Shown piece after piece: positions 17,716-29,615 of a DNA stretch of 64,000 bases (position 1 is its first letter; every line of letters starts with the position of its first letter). A program made the translations under genes and the position numbers. Origin of the DNA: Pseudomonas sp. LRP2-20 (lineage in GTDB: Bacteria > Pseudomonadota > Gammaproteobacteria > Pseudomonadales > Pseudomonadaceae); contig NZ_AP025944.1 of assembly GCF_024349685.1 (NCBI RefSeq), positions 5,721,001-5,785,000 of the forward strand. Reading direction: 5' to 3'. The notes beneath the pieces were generated by a model that was not told where the DNA came from, searched no databases, and saw only the letters and a program-made list of their open reading frames with translations.

Positions 17716-18168
17716 GGGTAACCTCTGCAAAGGCACTGGGCCGATGGTCGATGGATAGCAAGTGAATGTGACATTTCCGACGGTGCGCGATGCCCGCCGC
17801 GATTGACTAATTTATAACCGATATATATCGACTTTAGAAGCCTTACATACGATTAATACCGGACATAATTCTGTTTTTTACCGATATAGATCGACAAACG
17901 GTCAACAAAGATCAAACCAGACGCGTCGTTCGATATAATCGCTTCGCGCAGGCTGCATCAGCGTGCCAAAAAGCCACAAGATGAAACCTGTTTCATTTTT
18001 CTGCTTGGGAACCCGCCCCAGTGGCCGATAACCCGGTGCGAAGATGAAATCAGCAGGTGGGCGCGTGCTGGCTCACCGCCAGCCGATCTAGGCTCAGTTT
18101 GCCAAGGCGGCGGACTTAAAGCGGACCTTTCAAGGTCGGACCTTCAGCACACTGACCGAAGATTTTCC
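17716..18168. other. Divergent intergenic region between aguA and rfbC
   Basis: About 450 bp without a credible gene. It holds three related CGATATA-type palindromes (listed separately). A short AT-rich stem-loop, ATGAAAC-CT-GTTTCAT, followed by TTTTC, lies around 17982-17997. Promoters of both flanking genes must lie here. Confidence 0.6.
17819..17941. promoter_or_regulatory. Three CGATATA-type palindromes, putative operator array
   Basis: CGATATATATCG (17819-17830), CGATATAGATCG (17882-17893) and CGATATAATCG (17931-17941). The first is a perfect palindrome, the others near-perfect. They stand out in a GC-rich genome and lie in the aguA-rfbC divergent region, which suggests binding sites of one dimeric regulator. 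Its identity is unknown. Confidence 0.5.
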
Positions 18169-18711
18169 ATGAACATCATAGCGACCGAGATACCCGACGT
18201 AGTCATCATCGAACCGAAGGTCTTCGGCGACAGCCGTGGCTTCTTCTTCGAAAGCTTCAATGCCCGCGAATTCAAGAAACAGACCGGGTTCGACGGCCAA
18301 TTCGTCCAGGACAACCACTCGCGCTCGCAGCGCGGCGTGCTGCGCGGCCTGCATTACCAGATCGACAACCCCCAGGGGAAACTGGTGCGCGTGGTACATG
18401 GCGAAGTACTGGACGTGGCCGTGGACATCCGCCGCAGTTCGCCGACTTTTGGTCGCTGGGTGGCCCGTCGCCTTTGCGCCACTGACCACCTGCAGTTCTG
18501 GATCCCGCCCGGGTTCGCCCACGGTTTCGTGGTGCTGAGCGAAACGGCCGACTTCCTGTACAAGACCACCGACTACTACAACCCCGCCGCCGAGCGCTCG
18601 ATCCGCTGGGACGACCCTGATCTGGCCATCGACTGGGGCATTGAAAACCCGACCCTGTCAGCCAAGGACCAGGCGGCCGTGCTGTTGAAAGACGCGGACC
18701 TGTTCCCATGA
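18169..18711 (+). CDS. rfbC: dTDP-4-dehydrorhamnose 3,5-epimerase
   Basis: 180 residues, the usual RmlC length. It epimerises C3 and C5 of dTDP-4-keto-6-deoxyglucose, the third step of dTDP-L-rhamnose synthesis for lipopolysaccharide or exopolysaccharide. The cupin fold shows GDSRGFFFESFN, RGVLRGLHYQ with catalytic His62, GEVLDVAVDIRRSSPTFG and FWIPPGFAHGFVVLSE. It overlaps rfbD by ATGA. rfbA and rfbB are not in the window, so the pathway must be completed elsewhere. Confidence 0.97.
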   Translation: MNIIATEIPDVVIIEPKVFGDSRGFFFESFNAREFKKQTGFDGQFVQDNHSRSQRGVLRGLHYQIDNPQGKLVRVVHGEVLDVAVDIRRSSPTFGRWVARRLCATDHLQFWIPPGFAHGFVVLSETADFLYKTTDYYNPAAERSIRWDDPDLAIDWGIENPTLSAKDQAAVLLKDADLFP

Positions 18712-19568
18712 AAATTCTCGTCTGTGGCCACCATGGCCAAGTCGCCCAGGCGCTGCAGGCGCAGTTGAACGGGCTTGGCGAAGTGCATGTGCTTGGCCGC
18801 GAACAACTGAACATGGCCCGCCCCGAGGCGCTGCGCGAGCCACTGCGACGTCTGGCCCCGCAACTGATCATCAACGCCGCCGCCCACACTGCGGTGGACC
18901 AGGCCGAAAGCGAACCTGAGCTGGCCTTCGCGATCAACGCCGAAGGCCCGCGGGTGCTGGCCGAAGAGGCGGTGCGCCTGGGCGCGCCACTGATCCACTA
19001 CTCCACCGACTATGTCTTCGATGGTGAAAAGGCCTTGCCTTACACCGAACTCGACCACCCCAACCCGCTGGGTGTCTACGGCCGCAGCAAACTCGCCGGG
19101 GAGCAAGCCATAGCCGCAGTGGATGGCGAACACCTGATTCTGCGCACCAGCTGGGTCTATTCGCTGTACGGGCGCAACTTCCTGCTGACCATGCAGCGCC
19201 TGTTGCAGGAAAAACCGCAACTGCGCGTGGTCAACGACCAGATCGGCGCCCCCACCTGGGCCACGACCATCGCCGTCGCTACCCGGGCACTGATCGAGCG
19301 CTGGCAAGCCGGGCAGTGCGGTGCCTGGGGCACCTATCACCTGACTGCCCAAGGCGAAACGTCCTGGTTCGGCTTCGCCCAGGCTATCGGCGAACAACTC
19401 AAGGCGCGCGGCCTGCCCTGTGCCGAACTGCTGCCGATCCCTTCCAGCGAGTATTCGACCCCAGCCCGTCGCCCGGCCAACTCTCGCCTGGATTGCTCGC
19501 GCCTGGCCCGGGAGTGGGACGTACACCTGCCGCACTGGCAGCAAGCGCTGATCGACTGCCTCAAGTAG
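18708..19568 (+). CDS. rfbD: dTDP-4-dehydrorhamnose reductase
   Basis: 286 residues. This NAD(P)H-dependent short-chain reductase makes dTDP-L-rhamnose. The N-terminal Rossmann fold MKILVCGHHGQVAQAL has a slightly unusual glycine motif (GHHGQV). NAAAHTAVDQAE, YSTDYVFDG, YGRSKLAGE (the Tyr-x3-Lys pair) and LRTSWVYSLYGRNF are all present. The start overlaps the rfbC stop by four bases. A stem-loop directly after the gene probably ends most transcripts before the kinase gene. Confidence 0.97.
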   Translation: MKILVCGHHGQVAQALQAQLNGLGEVHVLGREQLNMARPEALREPLRRLAPQLIINAAAHTAVDQAESEPELAFAINAEGPRVLAEEAVRLGAPLIHYSTDYVFDGEKALPYTELDHPNPLGVYGRSKLAGEQAIAAVDGEHLILRTSWVYSLYGRNFLLTMQRLLQEKPQLRVVNDQIGAPTWATTIAVATRALIERWQAGQCGAWGTYHLTAQGETSWFGFAQAIGEQLKARGLPCAELLPIPSSEYSTPARRPANSRLDCSRLAREWDVHLPHWQQALIDCLK

Positions 19569-19576
19569 CGCATAAT

Positions 19577-19601
19577 TGCGCCAGACCCATCTGGCGCATT
19601 T
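19577..19601 (+). terminator. Stem-loop between rfbD and the DctB-like kinase gene
   Basis: TGCGCCAGA at 19577-19585 pairs with TCTGGCGCA at 19590-19598 across a CCCA loop and is followed by TTTA. The T-tract is short, so read-through into the kinase gene, whose ATG is six bases away, is likely. Confidence 0.6.
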
Positions 19602-19606
19602 ACGCG

Positions 19607-21421
19607 ATGATTGCAAAACCCACACCCCCTCGCCGCCCCCGCTGGCGCAGCCTGGCCCTGCTGGCCCTGTGCCTGGCGCCCCTGCTGTGGCCACTGCACC
19701 ACCTGGCCGAGCGCTACTATCAGGAAGAACTGGCCTCGCAGAACCGTCAGACCCTCGACCTGTACGTCGCCAACCTGCTCGGCACCCTGCACCGCTACGA
19801 AACCCTGCCGCAGATCCTCGGCGACCTGCCGGCGCTGCGCGGCGTGCTGGCCGACCCGTTCCGCCTCGAGGCGGTCACCAACGCCAACCGCCTGCTCAAG
19901 GACATCGTCCACCAGACCGGTGCCGAAGTGATGTACCTGATGGACGTCAGCGGCAACACCCTGGCCGCCTCCAACTGGGACAAGCAGGACAGCTTCGTCG
20001 GCCGCAATTTCTCCTTCCGCCCGTACTTCAACGAAGCGATGGCCGGCCACCTTGGTCGCTTCTTCGGCCAGGGCACCACTTCGGCCAAGCGCGGCTATTT
20101 CTTCGCTGCCGCCGTACGCGACAGGGAGCGTATCGTTGGCGTGCTGGTGGTCAAGGTCGACCTCGACCACACCGAAACCCTCTGGGGCCGTACCCCCGAG
20201 CAATTGCTGCTGACCGACCACAACGGCGTGGTGATCCTCACCTCGCGCCCCGACTGGCGTTTTCGCGCCACCCGCGCACTGACCGAAGCCGAGCGCCAGG
20301 CGATCATCGCCATCCAGCCCTACCCGACCCAGGCGCCGCAGCCGCTGGTGCTCAACCAGGACGCCTGGCTCACCCAGACCCGCGACATCAAGGAAACCGG
20401 CTGGCAGGTGAGCATCCTCGCCCCACGCCTGCTGGTCGATCGCTCGGTGCAGACGGTCATGGCCATCGGCGCCGGCGCCCTGCTGGTGCTGATGCTGTTC
20501 GCCGGCCTGGTGATGCAGCGGCGCCGCCACTACATCGACCGCATCGACTTCGAGGCCCGTGGCCGCCAGGAACTGGAGTCACGCGTGGCCGAGCGTACCG
20601 CCGCCCTCGAAGGCCTCAACACCCGGCTGAAAAGCGCCGTGCTGGAACGTGAGAACGCCCAGCAGGAGCTGGTGCGCGCCCAGGACGAACTGGTTCAGGC
20701 CGGCAAGCTGTCGGTGCTCGGCACCATGTCGGCAAGCATCAGCCACGAGCTCAACCAGCCACTGGCGGCGATCCGCAGCTACGCGGAAAACGCCGAGATC
20801 CTGCTCGACCACCAACGCACCGAGGACGCCCGCGGCAACCTCAAGCTGATTGGCGAACTGACCGGGCGCATGGCCTCGATCATCGCCCACCTGCGCGCCT
20901 TCGCCCGCCGCGACCGCCACGCCCCGGAAAGCGTGGCCCTGCAACCGGCACTGGATGATGCCCTGGCCCTGCTGGCCAAGCGCCGCCGGGCAATGGCCGT
21001 GGAGCTGATCCGTGACCTGCCCGAGGCCACCCTGTGGGTCCAGGCCGGCGAAACCCGCCTGCGCCAGGTGCTTGGCAACCTGCTGGCCAACGCCCTCGAC
21101 GCCCTGACCGAAAAGGCCAACCCCCGGCGCCTGTGGCTGAGTGCCGAACAGCGCGATGACTACGTCTACCTGTACATTCGCGACAACGGCCCGGGCTTCA
21201 GCCGCCAGGCCCTGGAGCACGCCAAGGAGCCGTTCTTCACCACCAAGACCCGTACCCAGGGCCTGGGCCTGGGCCTGGCCATCTGCGAGAGCCTGATGCG
21301 CGCCCTGGGCGGTGAACTGCTGCTGGCCAACCACCCCGAAGGTGGCGCCCTGCTCACCCTGCAACTGCGCGTGGCCCCACCCGGCGCTACCTTGCCCACT
21401 TCGGAGGACCCCTCGGCATGA
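19607..21421 (+). CDS. DctB-like sensor histidine kinase
   Basis: 604 residues from ATG at 19607. Membrane helices at about 14-32 and 283-303 flank a ~250-residue periplasmic double-PAS (dCache) sensor with FVGRNFSFRPYFNEAMAG, RGYFFAAAV and VKVDLDHTE, the layout of C4-dicarboxylate sensors. A coiled coil leads to the H-box SASISHELNQPLAAIRSYAE with His380. The HATPase motifs (DNGPGFS, GLGLGLAICESL) are intact. It is coupled by an ATGA overlap to a sigma-54 regulator. The ligand is not necessarily a dicarboxylate, since no transporter gene is nearby. Confidence 0.93.
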   Translation: MIAKPTPPRRPRWRSLALLALCLAPLLWPLHHLAERYYQEELASQNRQTLDLYVANLLGTLHRYETLPQILGDLPALRGVLADPFRLEAVTNANRLLKDIVHQTGAEVMYLMDVSGNTLAASNWDKQDSFVGRNFSFRPYFNEAMAGHLGRFFGQGTTSAKRGYFFAAAVRDRERIVGVLVVKVDLDHTETLWGRTPEQLLLTDHNGVVILTSRPDWRFRATRALTEAERQAIIAIQPYPTQAPQPLVLNQDAWLTQTRDIKETGWQVSILAPRLLVDRSVQTVMAIGAGALLVLMLFAGLVMQRRRHYIDRIDFEARGRQELESRVAERTAALEGLNTRLKSAVLERENAQQELVRAQDELVQAGKLSVLGTMSASISHELNQPLAAIRSYAENAEILLDHQRTEDARGNLKLIGELTGRMASIIAHLRAFARRDRHAPESVALQPALDDALALLAKRRRAMAVELIRDLPEATLWVQAGETRLRQVLGNLLANALDALTEKANPRRLWLSAEQRDDYVYLYIRDNGPGFSRQALEHAKEPFFTTKTRTQGLGLGLAICESLMRALGGELLLANHPEGGALLTLQLRVAPPGATLPTSEDPSA

Positions 21422-22827
21422 CGACCGAGCCTTACATCGACAGCCAGGCCCAGGTGATTCTGGTCGATGATGACCCGCACCTGCGCCAGGCCCTGAGCCA
21501 GACCCTCGACCTGGCCGGGCTCAAGGTGGTCACCCTGGCCGACGCCCAAGGCCTGGCCGAGCGCATCGAGCCCGACTGGCCGGGCGTGGTGGTCAGCGAT
21601 ATCCGCATGCCAGGCATCGACGGCCTGCAGCTGCTGGAGCAGTTGCACGGCCGCGACCGTGAACTGCCGGTGCTGCTGATCACCGGCCACGGCGATGTGC
21701 CGCTGGCGGTACAGGCCATGCGCGCGGGCGCTTACGACTTCCTGGAAAAACCTTTCGCCAGCGACGCCCTGCTCGACAGCGTGCGGCGCGCCCTGGCCTT
21801 GCGCCGCCTGGTGCTGGACAACCGCAGCCTGCGCCTGGCCCTGAGCGACCGCCAGCAACTGGCCACCCGGCTGGTCGGCCACTCACCGTCGATGCAGCGC
21901 TTGCGTGAACAGATCGGCGCCCTGGCGGGCACCCGGGCCGATGTCCTGATCCTCGGTGAAACCGGTGCCGGCAAAGAGGTGGTCGCCCGCGCCCTGCACG
22001 ACCTGTCCAGCCGCCGCACAGGCCCGTTCGTGGCGATCAATGCCGGCGCGCTGGCCGAATCGGTGGTCGAAAGCGAGCTCTTCGGCCACGAGCCGGGTGC
22101 CTTCACCGGTGCGCAGAAGCGCCGTATCGGCAAGTTCGAGTTCGCCAACGGCGGCACGCTGTTCCTCGACGAGATCGAGAGCATGAGCCTGGACGTGCAG
22201 GTGAAGCTGCTGCGCCTGCTGCAGGAGCGAGTGGTCGAGCGGCTCGGTGGCAACCAGCTGATCCCGCTGGATATCCGCATCATCGCGGCCACCAAGGAAG
22301 ACCTGCGCACCTCCGCCGACCAAGGCCGTTTCCGCGCCGACCTTTACTACCGCCTGAACGTGGCGCCGCTGCGCATTCCACCTTTGCGCGAGCGCGGCGA
22401 CGACATCCTGGTGCTGTTCCAGCACTTCGCCGACGCCGCCAGCCAGCGCCACGGCCTGCCGCCGCACACCCTGCAACCCGCCCAGCGCGCCATGCTCCTG
22501 CGTCATGACTGGCCGGGCAACGTGCGCGAACTGCAGAATGCGGCCGAACGCTTTGCCCTGGGCCTGGAGCTGGCCCTCGATGGCCAGGCGCCAACTGCCG
22601 CCGCCCCTGCTACGCCGATCCTGCTGGGCAATCTCAGCGAACAGGTCGAGCAGTTCGAACGTTCGCTGATCGCCGCCGAACTGGCCCAGCCTCACAGCTC
22701 CATGCGCAGCCTCGCCGAAGCCCTCGGCATCCCGCGCAAGACCCTGCACGACAAGCTGCGCAAGCACGGCCTGCATTTTGAAGGCGGTAGCAGCGGCAGC
22801 GACGAACACGAGGAAAATCGCCCATGA
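21418..22827 (+). CDS. Sigma-54-dependent response regulator (DctD-like)
   Basis: 469 residues. The receiver (about 12-125) has Asp61 in VVVSDIRMPGIDG. The AAA+ domain has Walker A GETGAGKE, the sigma-54-contacting GAFTGA in ELFGHEPGAFTGA, Walker B GGTLFLDEIE and the arginine-containing LYYRLNVAPLRIPPLRERGDD. A Fis-type helix-turn-helix (SLAEALGIPRKTLHDKLRKHG) ends the protein. It would activate RpoN promoters when phosphorylated by the upstream kinase. Four-base overlaps on both sides place it in a kinase-regulator-thioesterase transcription unit. Confidence 0.95.
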   Translation: MTTEPYIDSQAQVILVDDDPHLRQALSQTLDLAGLKVVTLADAQGLAERIEPDWPGVVVSDIRMPGIDGLQLLEQLHGRDRELPVLLITGHGDVPLAVQAMRAGAYDFLEKPFASDALLDSVRRALALRRLVLDNRSLRLALSDRQQLATRLVGHSPSMQRLREQIGALAGTRADVLILGETGAGKEVVARALHDLSSRRTGPFVAINAGALAESVVESELFGHEPGAFTGAQKRRIGKFEFANGGTLFLDEIESMSLDVQVKLLRLLQERVVERLGGNQLIPLDIRIIAATKEDLRTSADQGRFRADLYYRLNVAPLRIPPLRERGDDILVLFQHFADAASQRHGLPPHTLQPAQRAMLLRHDWPGNVRELQNAAERFALGLELALDGQAPTAAAPATPILLGNLSEQVEQFERSLIAAELAQPHSSMRSLAEALGIPRKTLHDKLRKHGLHFEGGSSGSDEHEENRP

Positions 22828-23279
22828 GTTCCGATAGCCAATACCTGCAGTCCGTGCTGCACGGCGACATTCCACTGACCCGCGAAATGGGCCTGGAAGT
22901 CATCGATTGGCAAGCCCAGACCCTGCGCCTGCAACTGCCGCTGGCCGCCAACGTCAACCACAAGAGCACCATGTTCGGCGGCAGCCTGTACTGCGCCGCA
23001 GTGCTGGTGGGCTGGGGCTGGCTGCACCTGCGCCTGCGTGAACTGGGCATCGATGACGGGCACATCGTTATCCAGGAGGGCCAGATCAGCTATCCACTGC
23101 CGGTGACCGGCGCGGCGCTGGCGCGTTGTACGGCGCCGGACGAAAAGACCTGGGAGCGGTTCCTGACGATGTATCAACGCCGTGGCCGGGCACGGCTGAC
23201 GCTGGAAACCACGGTCAGCAATATTGGCAGCGACGAACCCGCCGTCACCTTCAGCGGGCAGTACGTCCTGCACCGCTGA
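22824..23279 (+). CDS. Hotdog thioesterase (YiiD C-terminal type)
   Basis: 151 residues, start overlapping the regulator stop by ATGA. The single hotdog domain has NVNHKSTMFGGSLYCAAVLVGWGWLHL, the central helix and following strand of the YiiD_C family, and ends VTFSGQYVLHR. Hotdog proteins usually hydrolyse acyl-CoA or acyl-ACP thioesters. The substrate is unknown. Translational coupling to a two-component system is unusual and suggests co-regulation. A REP pair follows. Confidence 0.8.
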   Translation: MSSDSQYLQSVLHGDIPLTREMGLEVIDWQAQTLRLQLPLAANVNHKSTMFGGSLYCAAVLVGWGWLHLRLRELGIDDGHIVIQEGQISYPLPVTGAALARCTAPDEKTWERFLTMYQRRGRARLTLETTVSNIGSDEPAVTFSGQYVLHR

Positions 23280-23296
23280 CAAGGCGGGCGCGCCCC

Positions 23297-23384
23297 CTGT
23301 GGGAGCGGGCTTGCCCGCGAAGAAGACACCGCGATGGATGGCACGGGCTTCGCCCGTGTTCGCGGGTGAACCCGCTCCCACAAT
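23297..23384. repeat. REP inverted pair
   Basis: TGTGGGAGCGGGCTTGCCCG at about 23298 and a diverged inverted copy (CGCGGGTGAACCCGCTCCCA) at about 23361. This is the P. putida-type REP palindrome, lying between convergent genes. Confidence 0.85.
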
Positions 23385-23390
23385 GGAGCT

Positions 23391-24205
<815 letters not shown>

Positions 24206-24209
<4 letters not shown>

Positions 24210-24772
24210 GCTTCGAGCAGCCCCCGCTGGATCAGCAGGTCACGGGCCAGGTACAGCGCCGCCAACGCCCGCCCCTCGGTGAACTGCGGGTGCATGGCCA
24301 GGGCCGAAAGCTCGCGCAGGTTGACCTTGTCGACCCGCATCGGCTCCGGCTCGTCGCCCTCCAGGCGCTCCTCGTAAAGGTCGCTGGCCAGCACCACCTG
24401 GATCTTCTGGCTCATGTAGCCAGGCGACAGTGACAGCTCGGTCAGGTGCTCCAGCTGGCGAGCGCCAAAGCCGGCTTCTTCCTTGAGCTCACGGTCGGCG
24501 GCGGCCAGCACGTCCTCACCCGGCTCGATCAGGCCTTTGGGCAACGACAGCTCGTATTCGTCGGTGCCGCCGCAGTATTCCTCGACCAGTACCGCATGCT
24601 CGGCGTCTAGCATGGCCACGATCATCACCGCGCCGTAGCCATTGCCACGGCCAACCAGGCGCTCATAGGTGCGCTCGTTGCCATTGCTGAAGCGCAGCTG
24701 TACGGCCTCGACCCGGAACAGGCGGCTGCTGGCGACGATTTCGCGGCTGAGGACGGTGGGTTTCTGGCGCAT
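24206..24772 (-). CDS. nudE: ADP compounds hydrolase NudE (Nudix)
   Basis: 188 residues from ATG at 24772, close to the 186 of E. coli NudE. The Nudix box G-x5-E-x7-REL-x-EEAG is intact in GLIEPGEDVLAAADRELKEE. NudE hydrolyses ADP-ribose, NADH and Ap3A. Longer in-frame extension upstream runs into the yrfG promoter region and is not used. It is the first gene of the nudE-cysQ operon, divergent from yrfG. Confidence 0.94.
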
Positions 24773-24836
24773 GGGGCGGCTCCTTGGCGTGAACGCGTTA
24801 CTATACCGTGGCTTGCCGACTGATCGAGAATTTCCC

Positions 24837-25499
24837 ATGCCTGTTCTTCCCTGGTCTGCCATCGATACCGTCCTGCTGGACATGGACGGCACTCTGCTCG
24901 ACCTGCACTACGACAACCGCTTCTGGCTCGACCACCTGCCCCAGCGCTACGCCGAGCTGCACGGGGTCAGCCGGGCCATGGCGGAAATGGAGCTGCAGCC
25001 ACTGTTCGAGCGCAATGCCGGCACGCTTAACTGGTATTGCCTGGACTTTTGGAGCCGCGAGCTGAAGCTGCCGATTCGCGAACTCAAGCGCGAAATCGCC
25101 GACCTGATCGCCCTGCGGCCGGATGCCGACACCTTCCTCGCGGCCATCCGCAAGGCGGGCAAACGCGTGGTGATGATCACCAATGCCCATCGCGATTCCC
25201 TGTCGCTGAAGCTGGAGCGGGTGGAACTGGCGCCGTATTTCGAGCGGCTGATCAGTTCGCACGATTACGGCTACCCGAAGGAAAACCCGCAGTTCTGGGA
25301 TGCGTTGCAGGTGGATATCGGCTTCGACCCGGCGCGCAGCCTGTTCATCGACGACACCCTGGCCATCCTGCGCAGTGCGCGGCGCTTTGGCGTGGGGCAT
25401 CTGCTGGCGGTGCGCCAGCCGGACAGCCAGGCACAACCGCGTGATACCGAAGAGTTCGCGGCGGTCGAGGACTACCGGGAATTACTGACAGGCCTGTAA
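24837..25499 (+). CDS. yrfG: HAD-family GMP/IMP nucleotidase YrfG
   Basis: 220 residues from ATG at 24837. HAD motif I is VLLDMDGTLLDL, motif II VMITNAHRDS, and motifs III and IV lie in GYPKENPQFW and SLFIDDTLAILRSA. E. coli YrfG dephosphorylates purine nucleoside monophosphates; the ortholog usually sits beside nudE, as here. The gene ends just before a REP pair. Confidence 0.92.
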   Translation: MPVLPWSAIDTVLLDMDGTLLDLHYDNRFWLDHLPQRYAELHGVSRAMAEMELQPLFERNAGTLNWYCLDFWSRELKLPIRELKREIADLIALRPDADTFLAAIRKAGKRVVMITNAHRDSLSLKLERVELAPYFERLISSHDYGYPKENPQFWDALQVDIGFDPARSLFIDDTLAILRSARRFGVGHLLAVRQPDSQAQPRDTEEFAAVEDYRELLTGL

Positions 25500-25506
25500 G
25501 GGCCTT

Positions 25507-25588
25507 TTCGCGGGCAAGCCCGCTCCCACAGGCCCCGCACCACATTCAAGGTTGGTGCAGTCCCTGTGGGAGCGGGCTTGCCCGCGAA
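25507..25588. repeat. REP inverted pair
   Basis: TTCGCGGGCAAGCCCGCTCC starts at 25507 and its exact inverted copy ends at 25588, with about 30 bp between. It lies in the convergent gap between yrfG and the BON-LysM gene. Confidence 0.9.
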
Positions 25589-25601
25589 GAAGCCACTAAA
25601 A

Positions 25602-26042
25602 TCAGTCAGGAATGCGCAGCACCTGCCCCGGATAGATCTTGTCCGGGTGCTTGAGCATCGGCTTGTTGGCCTCGAAGATCTTGTTGTACTGATTGGCATT
25701 GCCGTACACGACAACCGAAATGGCCGACAGTGTGTCTCCTTTTTTCACGGTAACGAACCTCGCTGCCGCCACTACCGGCCCGGTCACGGTGATCTGGTCA
25801 TCGACGCTGGCCACCCCCTCGATGTTGCCGGCGGCGAGAATGATCTTCTCTTTCTCCTCCTGGCTGGCCACCTCGCCCTTGAGAATGACCTTGTCACCCT
25901 CTACAGTTGCCGAGATGTTCGGGTTGCCCAGGCCGACACTTTCCACGTGTTTCTTCAACTGCTCCTCGGCGTTGGCATTGCCGGGAGTCAGCAGGTCGAT
26001 CAACTTCTCGCCGGCTTCCTTCACGAAACTGAACAGGCTCAT
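25602..26042 (-). CDS. BON and LysM domain protein (Kbp/YgaU-like)
   Basis: 146 residues. An N-terminal amphipathic helix is followed by a BON domain (about 24-92, VEGDKVILKGEVASQEEKEKI) and a LysM domain (about 96-145, FVTVKKGDTLSAISVVVYG to YPGQVLRIPD). This is the exact architecture of E. coli Kbp/YgaU, a cytoplasmic potassium-binding stress protein. No signal peptide is seen, which fits. Length and domain order match the family. Confidence 0.92.
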   Translation of the reverse strand: MSLFSFVKEAGEKLIDLLTPGNANAEEQLKKHVESVGLGNPNISATVEGDKVILKGEVASQEEKEKIILAAGNIEGVASVDDQITVTGPVVAAARFVTVKKGDTLSAISVVVYGNANQYNKIFEANKPMLKHPDKIYPGQVLRIPD

Positions 26043-26219
26043 GACGCGCTCCTTGTTGACGTTAACCTCGGAGCCAGGAGTCTAGGCCAGGATCTCCCTT
26101 ACCGCCCCTCTGCGACCAATCGACGCGCTCTATCAAGGCATAGACCCTAGCGATTAGACGCGCCCGGCCCTGCGGCCTAGGCTTGTGCAATCAAACAGCC
26201 GCCAAGCGTCAGCCTTCCG

Positions 26220-27050
26220 ATGCCAAGCAAACCTCCGGTGTGCGCAGCCGCCATGCCTCTGGCCCTGCCCGCCGCCAGCAACACCTACGACTACGTCCAT
26301 CTCAGCGACGGCGAACGCGCCTGCACGCCGCTGGCCGAAGAAGTCGCCCTGGCCATTGCCTACAACGGCCTGAACCAGGCGGTGATGCTGGTCAGCCCCA
26401 CCGACCTGGAAGACTTTGCGGTCGGTTTCAGCGTCGGCAGCGGCATCGTCGAAGGCACGGCAGAAATCTATGACCTGAAGCTTTCCGGCAGTGGTTCGGC
26501 GATGTACGCCGACCTGGAGATATCCAGCCGTGCGTTCTGGAACCTGAAGAACCAGCGCCGCCAGCTGGCCGGCACCAGCGGTTGCGGCCTGTGTGGTGTG
26601 GAAGCCCTGGAGCAGGCGCTGCCGGAACTGAGCGCGCTGCCGGGTGCACCGTTGCCGCCGGCGCAATGGCTGGCGGGCCTGCGTGAGCGCATCGATGCGT
26701 TCACACCGCTGGGCCAGCACTGCGGTGCCGTGCACGCCGCCCTGTTCATGAACGCCCAGGGCGAATTGCTGATGGGCCGCGAAGACATCGGCCGGCATAA
26801 CGCCCTGGACAAGCTGATCGGCGCCCTGCTGCGCCAAGGCATCAGCAGCGAGGGCGGCCTGGCCATCGTCACCAGCCGCTGCAGCCTGGAGCTTATCCAG
26901 AAAGTGCTGCGCGCCGGCATCCAGACCCTGGTCAGCCTCTCGGCCCCCACCGGCCTTGCCCTGCAATGGGCACGCAAGCACAACCTCAACCTCATTCATC
27001 TGCCCAAACACAGTGCACCGCGGGTCTACAGCCCAGCGGCGGAGTCGTAA
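26220..27050 (+). CDS. fdhD: Formate dehydrogenase accessory sulfurtransferase
   Basis: 276 residues; ATG at 26253 is a possible shorter start. FdhD moves sulfur from IscS to the molybdenum cofactor of formate dehydrogenases. The redox pair Cys122/Cys125 is in TSGCGLCGVEAL, followed by GQHCGAVHAA and GREDIGRHNALDKLIGALL. It is transcribed with the downstream molybdopterin oxidoreductase, its probable client, with five bases between stop and start. Confidence 0.96.
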   Translation: MPSKPPVCAAAMPLALPAASNTYDYVHLSDGERACTPLAEEVALAIAYNGLNQAVMLVSPTDLEDFAVGFSVGSGIVEGTAEIYDLKLSGSGSAMYADLEISSRAFWNLKNQRRQLAGTSGCGLCGVEALEQALPELSALPGAPLPPAQWLAGLRERIDAFTPLGQHCGAVHAALFMNAQGELLMGREDIGRHNALDKLIGALLRQGISSEGGLAIVTSRCSLELIQKVLRAGIQTLVSLSAPTGLALQWARKHNLNLIHLPKHSAPRVYSPAAES

Positions 27051-27055
27051 CAGTC

Positions 27056-29401
<2,346 letters not shown>

Positions 29402-29427
29402 GCGAAAGTGCCCCGCAAAAACCAGAA

Positions 29428-29457
29428 AAAGCCCTGAACCGCGAGGTCCAGGGCTTT
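29428..29457 (+). terminator. Terminator of the fdhD operon
   Basis: AAAGCCCTGaACC pairs with GGTCCAGGGCTTT with one mismatch and a GCGA loop, just after the oxidoreductase stop. The T-run is only three bases on the plus strand. Confidence 0.65.
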
Positions 29458-29615
29458 GTCACAATAAGCTCAGACACGCGAAAATCGATAAAGTTTCATA
29501 GCAAATACAGTAACTTAGAGAATTGTGTACAACTCGTGTTACTCGTCGGATTTTCGTTGCCAGTTGGCTTGCGTAGCCTCAAATTCGCCCTCGTCATCCC
29601 TATGAGGCTTTCTCG

